A DNA stretch of 64,000 nt. Origin: Halanaerobium congolense (lineage in GTDB: Bacteria; Bacillota; Halanaerobiia; Halanaerobiales; Halanaerobiaceae). Under the pieces are notes generated by a model that saw nothing but the letters and a program-made list of their open reading frames with translations, searched no databases and was not told the DNA's origin. The stretch is from assembly GCF_004366375.1 (NCBI RefSeq), contig NZ_SOEF01000013.1, positions 1-64,000 on the forward strand, written 5' to 3'. Of this stretch, positions 36,620 to 46,745 are shown piece after piece. The stretch's first letter is position 1. Every line of letters begins with the position of its first letter. The position numbers and the translations under genes were made by a program.

Positions 36620-36864
36620 ATGGCAGATGCAATCGGCAGTGATGGTTAAAAGAGTTAAAACCATATAATTTAAAGATTACATATGCAGTGAGGCAGCTTC
36701 CTATTTTACACGATATTACTGCAGGAAAAGCTGAAGAACTTGGAATTGGCGAATATGCGGAAATAATTAAGAGCGGCACAACTGCTCCGGGAATGCTGAT
36801 GGAAGAGTCCTCAGCAGAAGTTTTAGATGTCGGACTTAATGATTTTGTCTTTCTTTACCACTAA
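36620..36864 (+). pseudogene. Small unrecognised gene with a frameshift
   Basis: ATG 36620 has AAAGGAGTGG ahead and reads MADAIGSDG then TAA at 36647. Moving to the -1 frame at the stop continues LKELKPYNLKITYAVRQLP, then a well-formed sequence ending in GLNDFVFLYH and TAA 36862-36864. Together this makes a protein of about 81 residues. The sharp coding quality on both sides suggests a recent frameshift or a sequencing error. No classical slippery heptamer is present. I do not recognise the family; the window shows no neighbour that explains it. Confidence 0.55.
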
Positions 36865-36971
36865 AATATAATCCTGAGTAATCTACTTACTATTTAAAAT
36901 ATCTAAAAAATATTATCATATATTGCAGGGCAGGATATTATATCTTTGATATAAATAGGGAGGTAGATTTA

Positions 36972-38174
36972 ATGGATTATTTGTTTGTAACTTCGATTTT
37001 ATTACTGGCGGTATTTGGTCTAAGTGCCAATGTTCTGGCTCAGGAAGCAATTTTCTATGATCAGCAGATGAATGAGTTAGAAACTGAGACTGCTACTTTT
37101 GGTCTCGGCTGTTTCTGGGGCCCTGACGGATCATTTGGTGCTTTAGAAGGAGTAGTTAGAACCCGAGTTGGCTATGCAGGTGGAGAAATGAAAGATCCAA
37201 GATATACAAAAATAGGTGACCACACAGAAACTGTTCAGATTGATTATGATCCAGATCAGATTTCTTATCGGGAGCTGGTGAAGATTTTTTTCAACAGCCA
37301 CAATGCATTTGCTGAAGCCTATTCAAGACAGTATGCTTCATTAATTCTCTATCACAACGAAGATCAGCGGCAAACCGCTGTAGAGGTGAAAGAAAATTTA
37401 GAAGCTGAAAGAAATCGTAAAGTCAAAACAATGATTAAAGAATTAGATAGATTTTATTTAGCTGAAAATTATCATCAGAAATTTAGATTACAGCAGAAAA
37501 CTGAATTTAGAGATCATTACTTTGAAATGATGAAGATTGAGGAATTTATAAATTCTCCAACTATCAGTAAAATAAATGGGTATGTTAGCGGTAAGGGTGA
37601 GCGAGATAATATTATTCAAAATATTGGTGACTTTGCACTGACATCTGAACTGCAGGAGGAACTTTTAAGAGTGAATGGAATTAATCCGGAAGAATGTATA
37701 ACTTTCTGTAAAACTGAAGATGCTGATTCGGTTGTGATCAATGAAGAAGAGACCGATGCTGAATTAAGAGAACGTTTAACAGATCTGCAGTATAAGGTAA
37801 CTCAGCTTGATGCAACTGAGCCTGCATTCAATAATAAATATTGGGATAATAAAGAGCCGGGTATTTATGTTGATGTAGTTTCAGGAGAGCCGCTTTTTTC
37901 TTCAACAGATAAATTTGAGTCTGGTTCAGGTTGGCCGAGCTTCACCAAACCCCTGGTTGAAGAAAATATAGTTAAAGTAGAAGATACCTCTTTTTGGATG
38001 AGAAGGATCGAGGTTCGAAGCAGAAATGCAGATTCTCACTTAGGACATGTTTTTGAAGATGGTCCTCAACCAACCGGACTCCGCTACTGTATAAATTCAG
38101 CCGCTTTAAAATTTATTCCAGCTGAAGACTTAGCTGCAGAGGGTTATGAGGAGTTCGAATATCTTTTTGAGTAA
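36972..38174 (+). CDS. msrAB: Exported methionine sulfoxide reductase MsrA-MsrB fusion
   Basis: 400 residues. A hydrophobic N-terminus (residues about 3-23, ending in VLAQEA) looks like a signal peptide or anchor, so the enzyme probably works outside the membrane. MsrA domain: catalytic Cys in [20 protein letters not shown] and [10 protein letters not shown]. MsrB domain (about 255-390): [23 protein letters not shown] and the catalytic Cys in [12 protein letters not shown]. The zinc CxxC pairs of many MsrB proteins are not seen. It reduces both S- and R-methionine sulfoxide, repairing oxidised surface proteins. Confidence 0.92.
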   Translation: MDYLFVTSILLLAVFGLSANVLAQEAIFYDQQMNELETETATFGLGCFWGPDGSFGALEGVVRTRVGYAGGEMKDPRYTKIGDHTETVQIDYDPDQISYRELVKIFFNSHNAFAEAYSRQYASLILYHNEDQRQTAVEVKENLEAERNRKVKTMIKELDRFYLAENYHQKFRLQQKTEFRDHYFEMMKIEEFINSPTISKINGYVSGKGERDNIIQNIGDFALTSELQEELLRVNGINPEECITFCKTEDADSVVINEEETDAELRERLTDLQYKVTQLDATEPAFNNKYWDNKEPGIYVDVVSGEPLFSSTDKFESGSGWPSFTKPLVEENIVKVEDTSFWMRRIEVRSRNADSHLGHVFEDGPQPTGLRYCINSAALKFIPAEDLAAEGYEEFEYLFE

Positions 38175-38175
38175 A

Positions 38176-38208
38176 AACATGCCCCTTCCGGGTACGGGAA
38201 TATTATCT
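38176..38208. repeat. GGGTA hairpin-like element, copy C
   Basis: ACATGCCCCTTCCGGGTACGGGAATATT region directly after msrAB. CCC/GGG can pair around CTTCCGGGTAC. It shares the CTTC[C/T]GGGTA core with copies A and B but has poorer arms. Confidence 0.3.
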
Positions 38209-38240
38209 GGAAAATATTTAAAAACAACTTAAAAAGCAAA

Positions 38241-38269
38241 AAAGGGTGGATTTAATCCACCCTCATTTT
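38241..38269 (+). terminator. Terminator of msrAB
   Basis: AAGGGTGGATT / AATCCACCCT perfect hairpin followed by CATTTT. Confidence 0.8.
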
Positions 38270-38461
38270 AAGTAGTTGAAACTTAAGACTGTAGTTTAAT
38301 TGAATAATATTTTGAAAATTGACCTATACAAAAATTTGCTTTTCTCAGCTTAAAAAAGGATAAATCATCTGCTTCTAGAATTATAATTATAATAATGTTA
38401 ACAGTATCAGGACTAAGTTTCATTTTATATCACTAAGTATATTATACGAGGAGGAGCTTTT

Positions 38462-38998
38462 ATGAAATATAATGTAGCTGGAATTGAACTGCAGTTGATT
38501 CAGGGAGATATAGCAGCTCAAGAGGATATTGAAGCTGTGGTCAATGCTGCTAATGCTAAGTTGAAAATTGGAGGTGGAGTTGCAGGGGCAATCCATCGAG
38601 CAGCTGGCCCGGAATTAGAAGAGGCCTGTCGTGAGCTGGCCCCGATTCAGGTAGGAGAGGCTGTAATTACATCAGCTTTTGAGCTGCCAAATCAATATGT
38701 TATTCACACTTTAGGTCCTATCTATGGTCAGGATAAACCAGAAGCAGAACTGCTGGCCAGATGCTATCAGAACTCTTTACATCTGGGTGAGGAGTGTCAG
38801 TTAAAAAGCGTTGCTTTTCCAGCTATTTCAACCGGTGCTTTTGGCTATCCAATTAAAGAGGCTGCAGAGATTTCCTTGAACACTATTAAAGAAATTGCCG
38901 GAGAACTAAAAAAAATCAGACTAATTCGTTTTGTACTATACAGCAGCAGAGATTTTAACGAATACAAAAAAGCTGCAGAAAAAATATTAAAAAAATGA
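38462..38998 (+). CDS. Macrodomain ADP-ribose-binding protein
   Basis: 178 residues, a single macro domain. Ligand-binding blocks: VVNAANAKLKIGGGVAGAIH, VITSAFELPNQYVIHTLGP and FPAISTGAFGYPIKEAA. Relatives (YmdB-like) hydrolyse O-acetyl-ADP-ribose or remove ADP-ribose from proteins. No ADP-ribosyltransferase gene is adjacent. Monocistronic, with AGGAGGAGC ahead of the start. Confidence 0.92.
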   Translation: MKYNVAGIELQLIQGDIAAQEDIEAVVNAANAKLKIGGGVAGAIHRAAGPELEEACRELAPIQVGEAVITSAFELPNQYVIHTLGPIYGQDKPEAELLARCYQNSLHLGEECQLKSVAFPAISTGAFGYPIKEAAEISLNTIKEIAGELKKIRLIRFVLYSSRDFNEYKKAAEKILKK

Positions 38999-39165
38999 AA
39001 ATCATTTTTTAGCTATAATAACCAAAATTAGCTCTTAAAAACTATATTCAGAAAATTTAATCAATTTAGATAAATTACTAGAAACAAAAACTTTTAAATT
39101 AATTATTTTTCCACTTAAAGTCAGAGCAGAAGCAGCTCCCTGTCGTGCAGCAGCAGAAATTTAAT

Positions 39166-39194
39166 TTGACAGCCTCAAATCTATCTGCTAATAT
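39166..39194 (+). promoter_or_regulatory. Promoter of the ZTP riboswitch transcript
   Basis: Perfect TTGACA (39166-39171), 17-bp spacer, TAATAT (39189-39194). Confidence 0.75.
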
Positions 39195-39217
39195 ATAAAT
39201 TGTAATTAAAATTTGAA

Positions 39218-39296
39218 TATATGGATTATATGACTGGCGGATAAATATGGGTTTAACCATAGGGGAATATAATCTTTATTAAGTCGCCCGCCTGGA
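39218..39296 (+). ncRNA. ZTP (pfl-motif) riboswitch
   Basis: The pfl-motif blocks are recognisable: GACTGGCGG, then ATGGGTTTAACCATAGGGGA, then CGCCCGCCTGG. This RNA senses the purine intermediates ZMP/ZTP, which accumulate when 10-formyl-tetrahydrofolate is short, and turns expression on. The last block is shared with the terminator stem at 39284-39333, the usual architecture. It lies upstream of pflB-pflA, which generate formate for one-carbon metabolism. Confidence 0.88.
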
Positions 39297-39333
39297 TATT
39301 GAATTAATTCTTTATCCGGGGGGCGATTTTTTT
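39284..39333 (+). terminator. ZTP riboswitch terminator
   Basis: TCGCCCGCCTGGATA / TATCCGGGGGGCGA stem followed by seven T. The left arm is part of the aptamer's last conserved block. Confidence 0.9.
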
Positions 39334-39424
39334 GTTTAGCTGCAGATTTTAGTCTTAAATCAAGTAAATGTAATCTAATTTACAATGAGCTGGAAATTTA
39401 AAAACATAGTAAAGTACTCAGGAT

Positions 39425-39453
39425 TTGACGTTGGAAAAATATTCTGCTAAGAT
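39425..39453 (+). promoter_or_regulatory. Second pflB promoter, below the riboswitch
   Basis: TTGACG (39425-39430), 17-bp spacer, TAAGAT (39448-39453), downstream of the riboswitch terminator and 108 bp before pflB. It would allow riboswitch-independent expression. Confidence 0.6.
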
Positions 39454-39561
39454 GAGAGTAGAATTCAGCTTAAGGGATATTTAAAAATTAAGTTCTTAAC
39501 TCATAAAACAATATCTTTTGAGCAGCCAATAAGCTTATAAGACTAAAAGGGAGGATTTTAA

Positions 39562-41790
39562 ATGAAATTTGATACTTTAGAACTAAAGGGTCAAAGGTGG
39601 GAAGAAGAAATTGACGTTCGGGATTTTGTTCAGCAGAATTATACTCCTTATACAGGTGGAGCTGATTTTTTAGCTGATCCAACTGAAAGAACAAAAGATA
39701 TCTGGCGCCAGAGTTCAGAACTTCTCAAACAGGAAAGAGAAAATGATGGTGTACTCGCTATAGATACAGAAACAGTTGCAGATATCAATGCCTATGATGC
39801 TGGTTATATTGACCAGGATCAAGAAATAATAGTTGGTCTGCAGACTGATCAACCTTTAAAAAGAACTTTAAACACCTATGGTGGGATCAGAATGGCTCGT
39901 CAGGCAGCAGAAGCCTACGGCGAAAAAGTTGATCCGGATATAGATGAGATATTTACTAAATATAGAAAAACTCATAATGATGGTGTTTACGATGCTTATA
40001 CTCCAGAAATTAGAGAAATTAGACGATCTGGAGTAATCACAGGTCTGCCTGATGCTTACGGACGCGGTAGAATCATTGGTGATTACAGAAGAGTAGCACT
40101 TTATGGTATAGATAGATTAATTGAAGCAAAAAAAGAGGATAAGGCAAATCTTAAAAGTCCAATGACCGAAGAAACAATTCGCTTAAGAGAAGAAGTTAGT
40201 GACCAAATTAAGGCTCTCAAAAAGTTAAAGGGACTTGGAGAAACATATGGCTGTGATTTAAGTCGTCCAGCTAATAATGCTAAAGAGGCTGTGCAGTGGA
40301 CCTATCTTGCTTATTTAGGAGCCATTCAGGAAAACAATGGAGCAGCTATGTCTTTTGGCCGGGTAGCAGAATTCTTTGATATTTATTTTGAAAGAGATAT
40401 TGAAGCTGGACTGCTGACTGAAAAAGAAGCTCAGGAAATTATAGATGATTTTGTAATTAAACTGAGGCTGGCCAGACAGCTGAGAACTCCCTCCTATAAC
40501 GAACTTTTCAGCGGAGATCCACTCTGGGTTACTATTGTTTTAGGTGGAATCGGAATCGACACCAGACCACTTGTTACTAAAACAAGCTATAGAATCTTAA
40601 ATACCCTATATAATTTAGGTCCGGCACCGGAACCAAATCTGACTGTGCTTTGGTCAGAACAGCTGCCGGAAAGCTTTAAACATTACTGCACCAAAATTTC
40701 AAAAGATACAAGTTCTCTGCAGTATGAAAATGATGATCTGATGCGCCTTAACTTCTCCGATGATTATGGAATTGCCTGCTGTGTTTCAGCAATGACACCG
40801 GGTAAAGATATTCAGTATTTTGGTGCCAGATGTAACCTGCCTAAAACTCTACTTTATTCTTTAAATGGTGGTAAGGATGAGGTCAGCGGAACTCAGGTTG
40901 GTCCTAAATTTAAGCCCTATGAGGGAGACGTTTTAGAATATGATAAGGTAATGGAAAACTTTGATCGTTTCCTTGACTGGTTGAGCGAAAAATATGTTGA
41001 TGCTTTAAATATTATCCACTATATGCACGATAAATATGCCTATGAAGCTGTACAGATGGCTCTACATGATACTGAAGTTCAGCGGATAATGGGCTTTGGA
41101 GTAGCAGGACTTTCAATTATTGCTGATTCCCTCAGTGCAATTAAATATGCAGAAGTTAAACCGATTAGAAATGAAGATGGCTTAATTATAGATTTTGAAA
41201 TTAATGGTGATTTCCCTAAATACGGCAATGATGATGACCGAGTTGATCAGCTGGCAGTAGAAGTAGTTAAACTCTTTATTAATAAACTAAAACAGCATCA
41301 GCTCTATAGAGATGCAGTTCATTCTATGTCAGTGCTGACTATCACCTCAAATGTGGTTTATGGAAAGAAGACAGGTGCCACACCAGATGGTAGAGAAGCA
41401 GAAGAGGCCTTTGCTCCCGGAGCTAACCCAATGCACGGTAGAGATAACTCAGGTGCCTTAGCCTCACTTAACTCAGTTGCTAAAATACCTTATAAGTACT
41501 GCCAGGATGGAATTTCTAATACTTTTTCAATTGTGCCGGAGGCTCTCGGTAAAGCAGAAGAGGCTCAGATTAATAATTTAACTTCAATCCTGGACGGTTA
41601 TTTTGATCAGGGAGCACATCACTTGAATGTTAACGTCTTAAAAAGAGAAACTCTGCTCGATGCAGTTGAACATCCGGAAGAATATCCACAGCTGACAATT
41701 CGAGTTTCAGGTTATGCTGTTAACTTTATTAAATTGACACCGGAACAGCAGCAGGAAGTTATCGCAAGAACCTTCCACAAAAGTATTTAA
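39562..41790 (+). CDS. pflB: Pyruvate formate-lyase (PflB)
   Basis: 742 residues, usual length. Converts pyruvate and CoA to acetyl-CoA and formate using a glycyl radical. Active-site cysteines C406 and C407 stand in GIACCVSAM and the radical Gly is G717 in RVSGYAVNF. The [14 protein letters not shown] and GATPDGR blocks also match PflB rather than glycerol dehydratase-like relatives. ATG start with GGGAGGA ahead. The activating enzyme gene follows 83 bp later, with a hairpin in the gap. Confidence 0.97.
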   Translation: MKFDTLELKGQRWEEEIDVRDFVQQNYTPYTGGADFLADPTERTKDIWRQSSELLKQERENDGVLAIDTETVADINAYDAGYIDQDQEIIVGLQTDQPLKRTLNTYGGIRMARQAAEAYGEKVDPDIDEIFTKYRKTHNDGVYDAYTPEIREIRRSGVITGLPDAYGRGRIIGDYRRVALYGIDRLIEAKKEDKANLKSPMTEETIRLREEVSDQIKALKKLKGLGETYGCDLSRPANNAKEAVQWTYLAYLGAIQENNGAAMSFGRVAEFFDIYFERDIEAGLLTEKEAQEIIDDFVIKLRLARQLRTPSYNELFSGDPLWVTIVLGGIGIDTRPLVTKTSYRILNTLYNLGPAPEPNLTVLWSEQLPESFKHYCTKISKDTSSLQYENDDLMRLNFSDDYGIACCVSAMTPGKDIQYFGARCNLPKTLLYSLNGGKDEVSGTQVGPKFKPYEGDVLEYDKVMENFDRFLDWLSEKYVDALNIIHYMHDKYAYEAVQMALHDTEVQRIMGFGVAGLSIIADSLSAIKYAEVKPIRNEDGLIIDFEINGDFPKYGNDDDRVDQLAVEVVKLFINKLKQHQLYRDAVHSMSVLTITSNVVYGKKTGATPDGREAEEAFAPGANPMHGRDNSGALASLNSVAKIPYKYCQDGISNTFSIVPEALGKAEEAQINNLTSILDGYFDQGAHHLNVNVLKRETLLDAVEHPEEYPQLTIRVSGYAVNFIKLTPEQQQEVIARTFHKSI

Positions 41791-41805
41791 TCAGGATTTA
41801 ACTGT

Positions 41806-41856
41806 ATGAATGATACCGGGAATTTGAAAATTATTTTTAACGGTCCGGTATTCTCT
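41806..41856 (+). other. Hairpin between pflB and pflA
   Basis: GAATGATACCGG / CCGGTATTC arms separated by about 24 nt, without a long U-tract. Possibly a processing or mRNA-stability element that lowers pflA relative to pflB. Confidence 0.4.
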
Positions 41857-41873
41857 TAGTAAAGGAGGTAAAT

Positions 41874-42602
41874 ATGGCTGAAGGATATATTCACTCAACA
41901 GAAAGTATGGGAACAGTTGATGGCCCGGGGATTCGTTTTGTTGTTTTTACTCAAGGCTGCCCACTGCGCTGTCAGTACTGCCATAATCCGGATACCTGGA
42001 AGCTAAAAGATGGTAAAAAAACAACAACTGCAGAACTGATGCATAAAATAGTGAAAATTAAACCATATATAGAGCGCTCAGGTGGTGGAATTACAATTTC
42101 AGGTGGAGAACCCACCATGCAGCTTGAATTCACACTTGATCTCTTAAAAAAAGCTAAGGCAGAGGGACTGCATACTGCTGTTGATACTTCAGGTTATGTA
42201 GATCCCGAAAAATTCAAGCAGCTGCTGCCTTATTTAGATCTGGTACTTTTAGATATTAAAACAATGGATGATTTAAAACATCAGGATCTGACCGGAGTTA
42301 GCAATAAAAAAACTTTAAATATTGTGGAACTGCTGGAAGCAGAAAAACAGCCTTACTGGGTCAGACATGTTGTTGTACCCGGCATTACTGATGATTTTGA
42401 AAAAATGCAGGAATTTGCTAAATATTTGCGGGATAAAAAATATTTAGCGAAAATTGAACTGCTGCCCTATCACGAATTAGGAAAGCATAAGTGGGAAAAT
42501 CTTGGCCTTGAATACAAATTGGCCGCTGTTGAACCACCAGCTGCAAAGAAGATGACAGAGTTGAATTCCTGTTTTAAAAATTATAAAATAAATATAGCTT
42601 GA
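41874..42602 (+). CDS. pflA: Pyruvate formate-lyase activating enzyme (PflA)
   Basis: 242 residues, radical SAM protein. The cluster motif C29-x3-C33-x2-C36 is in GCPLRCQYCHNPDTW, followed by SGGGITISGGEPTMQ for SAM binding. It installs the glycyl radical on PflB. The start follows AAAGGAGG. Same transcript as pflB; a terminator follows at 42622. Confidence 0.97.
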   Translation: MAEGYIHSTESMGTVDGPGIRFVVFTQGCPLRCQYCHNPDTWKLKDGKKTTTAELMHKIVKIKPYIERSGGGITISGGEPTMQLEFTLDLLKKAKAEGLHTAVDTSGYVDPEKFKQLLPYLDLVLLDIKTMDDLKHQDLTGVSNKKTLNIVELLEAEKQPYWVRHVVVPGITDDFEKMQEFAKYLRDKKYLAKIELLPYHELGKHKWENLGLEYKLAAVEPPAAKKMTELNSCFKNYKINIA

Positions 42603-42621
42603 GTAAAATAATATTCAGAGA

Positions 42622-42656
42622 AGATCTCAATCAAATTGGCTTTGGTTGGGATTTTC
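42622..42656 (+). terminator. Terminator of pflBA
   Basis: ATCTCAATCAAA / TTTGGTTGGGAT hairpin including G-U pairs, followed by TTTTCTGTTTTT. Confidence 0.7.
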
Positions 42657-42751
42657 TGTTTTTATGTCGAAAACTATGATATAATATATATTAATGATAT
42701 TCATATTAAAATAATTATAAAAATAAAATATTTTTACTAGGAGATAAAATC

Positions 42752-43849
42752 ATGCTGATACTTCAGGCTTTTTATTGGAATTGTTTAGATGACTGGTGGC
42801 AAGAAATTAGTTCAATCGCTGAAGAAATTTCAATTAAAGGGTTTGATACTGTTTGGCTGCCACCTCCATCTAAGGGGATGAATGGCAAAAACTCAATGGG
42901 TTATGATATTAAAGAACACTACAACTTAAATTCAAAATTTGGAAATAAAAGAACATTGAAGAGATTAATTAAAAAACTGCATAAAAATAAGGTAGAGGTA
43001 ATGGCAGACTTAGTTTTGGGGCACATGCTTGGTGGTAAAAAAGAATGGAATCCTCATTTTGAAACAAAGACTTATACTAAATTTGACGAAGATGATTTTC
43101 CTAAAAACCATATGCATTTCTGTCACGAATGCGGAGGCTGCAGCAGCCGTAATAGTTTTGGCGAAACAATTTGTTATTATTCTGATCAAGAATATATGAA
43201 AAATGAGTTAATAAACTGGGCAAAATGGCTTAAAAATGATATTGGCTTTGACAGTTTTCGCCTTGATAATTTAAAGGATATGCGCTGGGATTTTGCCAAA
43301 CAATTTGCAGACGAATTTAGAGATAATACCTTTATGGTTGGTGAATACTGGAATGGTGATGATCGAAGGCTGCAGGAATTTATTGATCACAGTCAGATTA
43401 ATTTATTTAACTTTCCCCTTTATTACAGTATTAAAGAAATGTGTATGGATCCATTTTTTTCAATACGCAGTTTGGAAGATATTTCGAAAAAGAATAAAGT
43501 TAATTTTCTTTCAAATCATGACATTGAAAGAGAAGAAAGAGATTTTAACAAAGATGCAATCATCACAAATAAGGAATTGGGTTATGCTTATATCTTATTT
43601 CAAGATAACCCGGCCGTTATTTACTGGAATGATTATTTTAAATATAATCTACGAGAAAAACTTGATCAATTAATAAATTTAAGAAAAAATTCAATTCATA
43701 AACCGCTTGAAATAGTGAATTTAAATGATAATATTTATCATGCAAAAAGAGGTAGATATAACCTAATTATCAACAATGGTTATGATGAATATTATTATTC
43801 AGCTTTAAAAGTGGCTGGTAGAGATTATGAAATTTTTATAGAAGATTAA
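42752..43849 (+). CDS. Small intracellular GH13 alpha-amylase-like enzyme
   Basis: 365 residues, no signal peptide. GH13 barrel blocks: GFDTVWLPPPSKGMNG and SMGYDIKEHYNL, ADLVLGHMLGG (where DxVxNH is usual), the nucleophile Asp in DSFRLDNLKDMR, the acid/base Glu in MVGEYWNG and the transition-state Asp in FLSNHDIERE. The C-terminal beta domain is very short. An unusual Cys/His cluster (HFCHECGGCSS, then TICYYS) interrupts the region before the nucleophile and might bind a metal. Expected to hydrolyse alpha-glucans such as glycogen; substrate inferred. Confidence 0.85.
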   Translation: MLILQAFYWNCLDDWWQEISSIAEEISIKGFDTVWLPPPSKGMNGKNSMGYDIKEHYNLNSKFGNKRTLKRLIKKLHKNKVEVMADLVLGHMLGGKKEWNPHFETKTYTKFDEDDFPKNHMHFCHECGGCSSRNSFGETICYYSDQEYMKNELINWAKWLKNDIGFDSFRLDNLKDMRWDFAKQFADEFRDNTFMVGEYWNGDDRRLQEFIDHSQINLFNFPLYYSIKEMCMDPFFSIRSLEDISKKNKVNFLSNHDIEREERDFNKDAIITNKELGYAYILFQDNPAVIYWNDYFKYNLREKLDQLINLRKNSIHKPLEIVNLNDNIYHAKRGRYNLIINNGYDEYYYSALKVAGRDYEIFIED

Positions 43850-43918
43850 CTTAGAAAGAAAATTAAATTAGCAGATTCAATTTAAAAATTACTAAATATA
43901 GCAGAGAAAGGATTTTTT

Positions 43919-45694
43919 ATGTCTGCAGAAATTAACAATATAGACACAATTTTAAAAAAATATTATGGTTATGATAGTTTCAGAAAAGGACAGGAAAAGG
44001 TTATAAATAGTATTTTAGCCGGCAGGGATACAGCCGCAGTGATGCCAACAGGTTCAGGTAAATCTATCTGCTACCAAATTCCAGCTTTAATTTTTGAGGG
44101 GCTGACTATTGTAATTTCTCCCCTTATTTCACTGATGAAGGATCAGGTAGATGCTTTAAAGGAAATGGGTATCTCAGCCAGCTATATCAATAGTTCGATT
44201 AGCAATCAAAAACTGGAAGAACGTTTAAAATCAGCTGAAGCTGGAGAATATAAACTACTCTACATCGCTCCAGAAAGACTGAATTCTTATCGCTTTCTTG
44301 ATTTGCTGCAGAGGCTAGATATTTCAATGGTGGCAGTGGACGAAGCACACTGTGTTTCTCACTGGGGTCACGACTTTAGGCCGAGCTATTTAAATATTTC
44401 AAAGGTTGTTGAGCGTTTAAACACCAAAGTTGTTTTAACTGCTTTTACTGCTACAGCAACCCCAAAAGTTAAGAGTGATATCAGTACTCAGCTTAAAATG
44501 GATAACCCATTAATTTATACAAGTGGTTTTGATCGTGCAAATTTAAGCTTTAAAATCCGTAAGGGAATTGATAAAGATCAGTTCTTAAAGGATTATCTAA
44601 AGGTTAACTCTGATCAGCCGGGTATAATTTATGCAGCAACCAGAAAAGAAGTTAACAGAATTTATGAGCTTTTAGAGAAGTTAAACTATCAGGCTGCCCG
44701 CTATCATGCCGGGCTTTCAGATCAGGAAAGAACAGAGGCTCAGGAAGCCTTTATTTATGATAAAATCCAGCTGGTTGTAGCAACAAATGCTTTTGGGATG
44801 GGTATTGATAAGTCAAATGTACGTTTTGTAATCCACTACAATATGCCCAAAAACATGGAATCATATTATCAGGAAGCCGGTAGAGCAGGTCGTGATGGGG
44901 AGCCAGCAGATTGTATTTTGCTTTATGCTCCCGGTGATAAGCATATCCAGAAATTTTTAATTGACCAGGTTGATGCAGCCGCTCCAAGAAAAGAAGAGCA
45001 GTTAAAAAAGCTGCAGCAGATGGTTGATTACTGTCATACCAGCAGATGTCTTCGAGCTTATATCCTAAAATATTTTGGTGAAGAAAATGTACCCTTAAAA
45101 TGTGATAACTGCAGCAGCTGTAATGATCAGCGTCAACTTCAGGATATTACAGTTGAAGCCCAGAAAATTTTATCTTGTGTTTACCGTTTAAATCAGGGCT
45201 GGGGAATTACTGTAACAGCAAAGGTTTTGGCAGGATCAAAAAGCAAAAAAATATTAGAATCTAATTTTGATCAGCTTTCAACCTATGCTATTATGTCAGA
45301 TTATAAGATCAAGGAAATTAAAAACTTAATAAATCTTTTAATAGCAGATGATTATCTCGGTCAATCAGGAGCTAAATATCCACTTTTAAAACTAAATCAG
45401 AAATCATATCAGATAATGAACGGTGAGCTAGAAGTTGAGAGAAGAATCGAAGCTAAACAGCAGCGGGTAAGTGAAGATAGTGAACTCTTTTTGATTTTAA
45501 AGGATTTAAGAAAAGAAATTGCTCGAAAAGAAGGAGTTCCACCTTATATTATTTTACACGACAGCAGTTTGAAAGATATGTGCAGACTTTTACCCCAGAA
45601 CAAAAGCGAAATGCTTGAGGTAAGTGGAGTTGGTGAAGTTAAATATTCTCGTTATGGTGAGGAGTTTTTAACCGCTGTTAAAGATTATTCTTAG
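43919..45694 (+). CDS. recQ: ATP-dependent DNA helicase RecQ
   Basis: 591 residues. Helicase motifs: Walker A MPTGSGKSICYQ near residue 42, DEAHCVSHWGHDFRPSY near 140, FTATATPKV near 180 and the C-terminal helicase block FGMGIDKSNVRFVIHYNMPK with QEAGRAGRDG. The zinc-binding Cys set (CHTSRCLRAYILKYFGE, then CDNCSSC), a winged-helix region and a C-terminal HRDC-like domain follow. 3'-5' helicase for recombination and fork repair. Complete and of usual length. Confidence 0.96.
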   Translation: MSAEINNIDTILKKYYGYDSFRKGQEKVINSILAGRDTAAVMPTGSGKSICYQIPALIFEGLTIVISPLISLMKDQVDALKEMGISASYINSSISNQKLEERLKSAEAGEYKLLYIAPERLNSYRFLDLLQRLDISMVAVDEAHCVSHWGHDFRPSYLNISKVVERLNTKVVLTAFTATATPKVKSDISTQLKMDNPLIYTSGFDRANLSFKIRKGIDKDQFLKDYLKVNSDQPGIIYAATRKEVNRIYELLEKLNYQAARYHAGLSDQERTEAQEAFIYDKIQLVVATNAFGMGIDKSNVRFVIHYNMPKNMESYYQEAGRAGRDGEPADCILLYAPGDKHIQKFLIDQVDAAAPRKEEQLKKLQQMVDYCHTSRCLRAYILKYFGEENVPLKCDNCSSCNDQRQLQDITVEAQKILSCVYRLNQGWGITVTAKVLAGSKSKKILESNFDQLSTYAIMSDYKIKEIKNLINLLIADDYLGQSGAKYPLLKLNQKSYQIMNGELEVERRIEAKQQRVSEDSELFLILKDLRKEIARKEGVPPYIILHDSSLKDMCRLLPQNKSEMLEVSGVGEVKYSRYGEEFLTAVKDYS

Positions 45695-45728
45695 CTTTAT
45701 TTACCTTATTTTAATATATAAATTTAAA

Positions 45729-46745
45729 TTATTGGTTTTCAGGAAATTCAACTCTTGTTTTCGGTAAGCTTTCTGGATAATTATCCTGGATAAATTTAAT
45801 TAATTTTTCTCTCAAAAATACTCTTAGCTCCCAGGCAGTTGGAGAATCATCTGCACTAACTAAAATTCTTAGCTCCATTGTTTTTTCACTAGCATTAGTT
45901 ACCTGGACTACCTTGACTTTTCCATCCCATAGTTCATTATCTTCTAAAAGACGATCTAATTCCTCTCTGATGGCATCAACTGATATAGTGTAGTCTGTAT
46001 ATAGAAAAACAGTTCCTAAAATAAAAGAAGATTTTCTAGTCCAGTTTTGAAAAATATTGTCAATAAAATAAGTTGTAGGAACAACAAGTCGTCTGCGGTC
46101 CCAAACTTTTACCACAACATAAGTTAAATTAATTTCTTCAATCCAGCCCCATTCGCCATTAACTATGACAACATCCTGAACTCTAATTGGCTGGGCAATA
46201 GCCAGTTGAATTCCGGCTATAATAGAAGCAATAATTTTTTGGGCAGAAAAACCTATAATAATACTTGCAACACCAGCTGAAGCAAAAAGACTAATCCCAA
46301 CTCTTTTAATTGAATCAAAAGTCATTAAAGCTGCTGCAATAGCTATAAAAATAATTAAGACTTTAATAACCCTTTCTAAAATTCTGTATTGAGTATGTAT
46401 TTTTCTAGCTTTAAGGTTATTGTGGCTGTCAATTCTGTGAGTATCATCAAGATAAAGCCTAATTAAACGCATCAATCTAATAATAAACCAGCTAATTAAA
46501 AAGATTAAAATTATTTTTAAGAAATGATTGAATAAACTCAAAAATTTACTGCTATCAGATAAATAGTAGAAAGGAATTAATAACGCGATGTTTAACATCG
46601 TCAGCAGTAGTGGAATTTTAAGATTTTCTCTAATTTGTTTATACCGTTTTTTACTCAAATCTTTTAAAATGAATCTAGTTGAATATAAAAGTATAAAATA
46701 TATAATGGTAAATGCTGTTATAGAAATAATAAAATCAATGTACAC
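45729..46745 (-). CDS. Mechanosensitive channel, MscS family
   Basis: 338 residues with a GTG start at 46745, preceded by AAGAGGTGAT. Four to five membrane segments, the last being the pore helix region (VGISLFASAGVASIIIGFSAQ, here seen in shorter pieces), followed by the beta domain (VQDVVIVNGEWGWIEEINLT) and a cytoplasmic C-terminus. It releases osmolytes on hypo-osmotic shock, which fits a salt-adapted organism. Transcribed convergently with recQ. Confidence 0.92.
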   Translation of the reverse strand: MYIDFIISITAFTIIYFILLYSTRFILKDLSKKRYKQIRENLKIPLLLTMLNIALLIPFYYLSDSSKFLSLFNHFLKIILIFLISWFIIRLMRLIRLYLDDTHRIDSHNNLKARKIHTQYRILERVIKVLIIFIAIAAALMTFDSIKRVGISLFASAGVASIIIGFSAQKIIASIIAGIQLAIAQPIRVQDVVIVNGEWGWIEEINLTYVVVKVWDRRRLVVPTTYFIDNIFQNWTRKSSFILGTVFLYTDYTISVDAIREELDRLLEDNELWDGKVKVVQVTNASEKTMELRILVSADDSPTAWELRVFLREKLIKFIQDNYPESLPKTRVEFPENQ

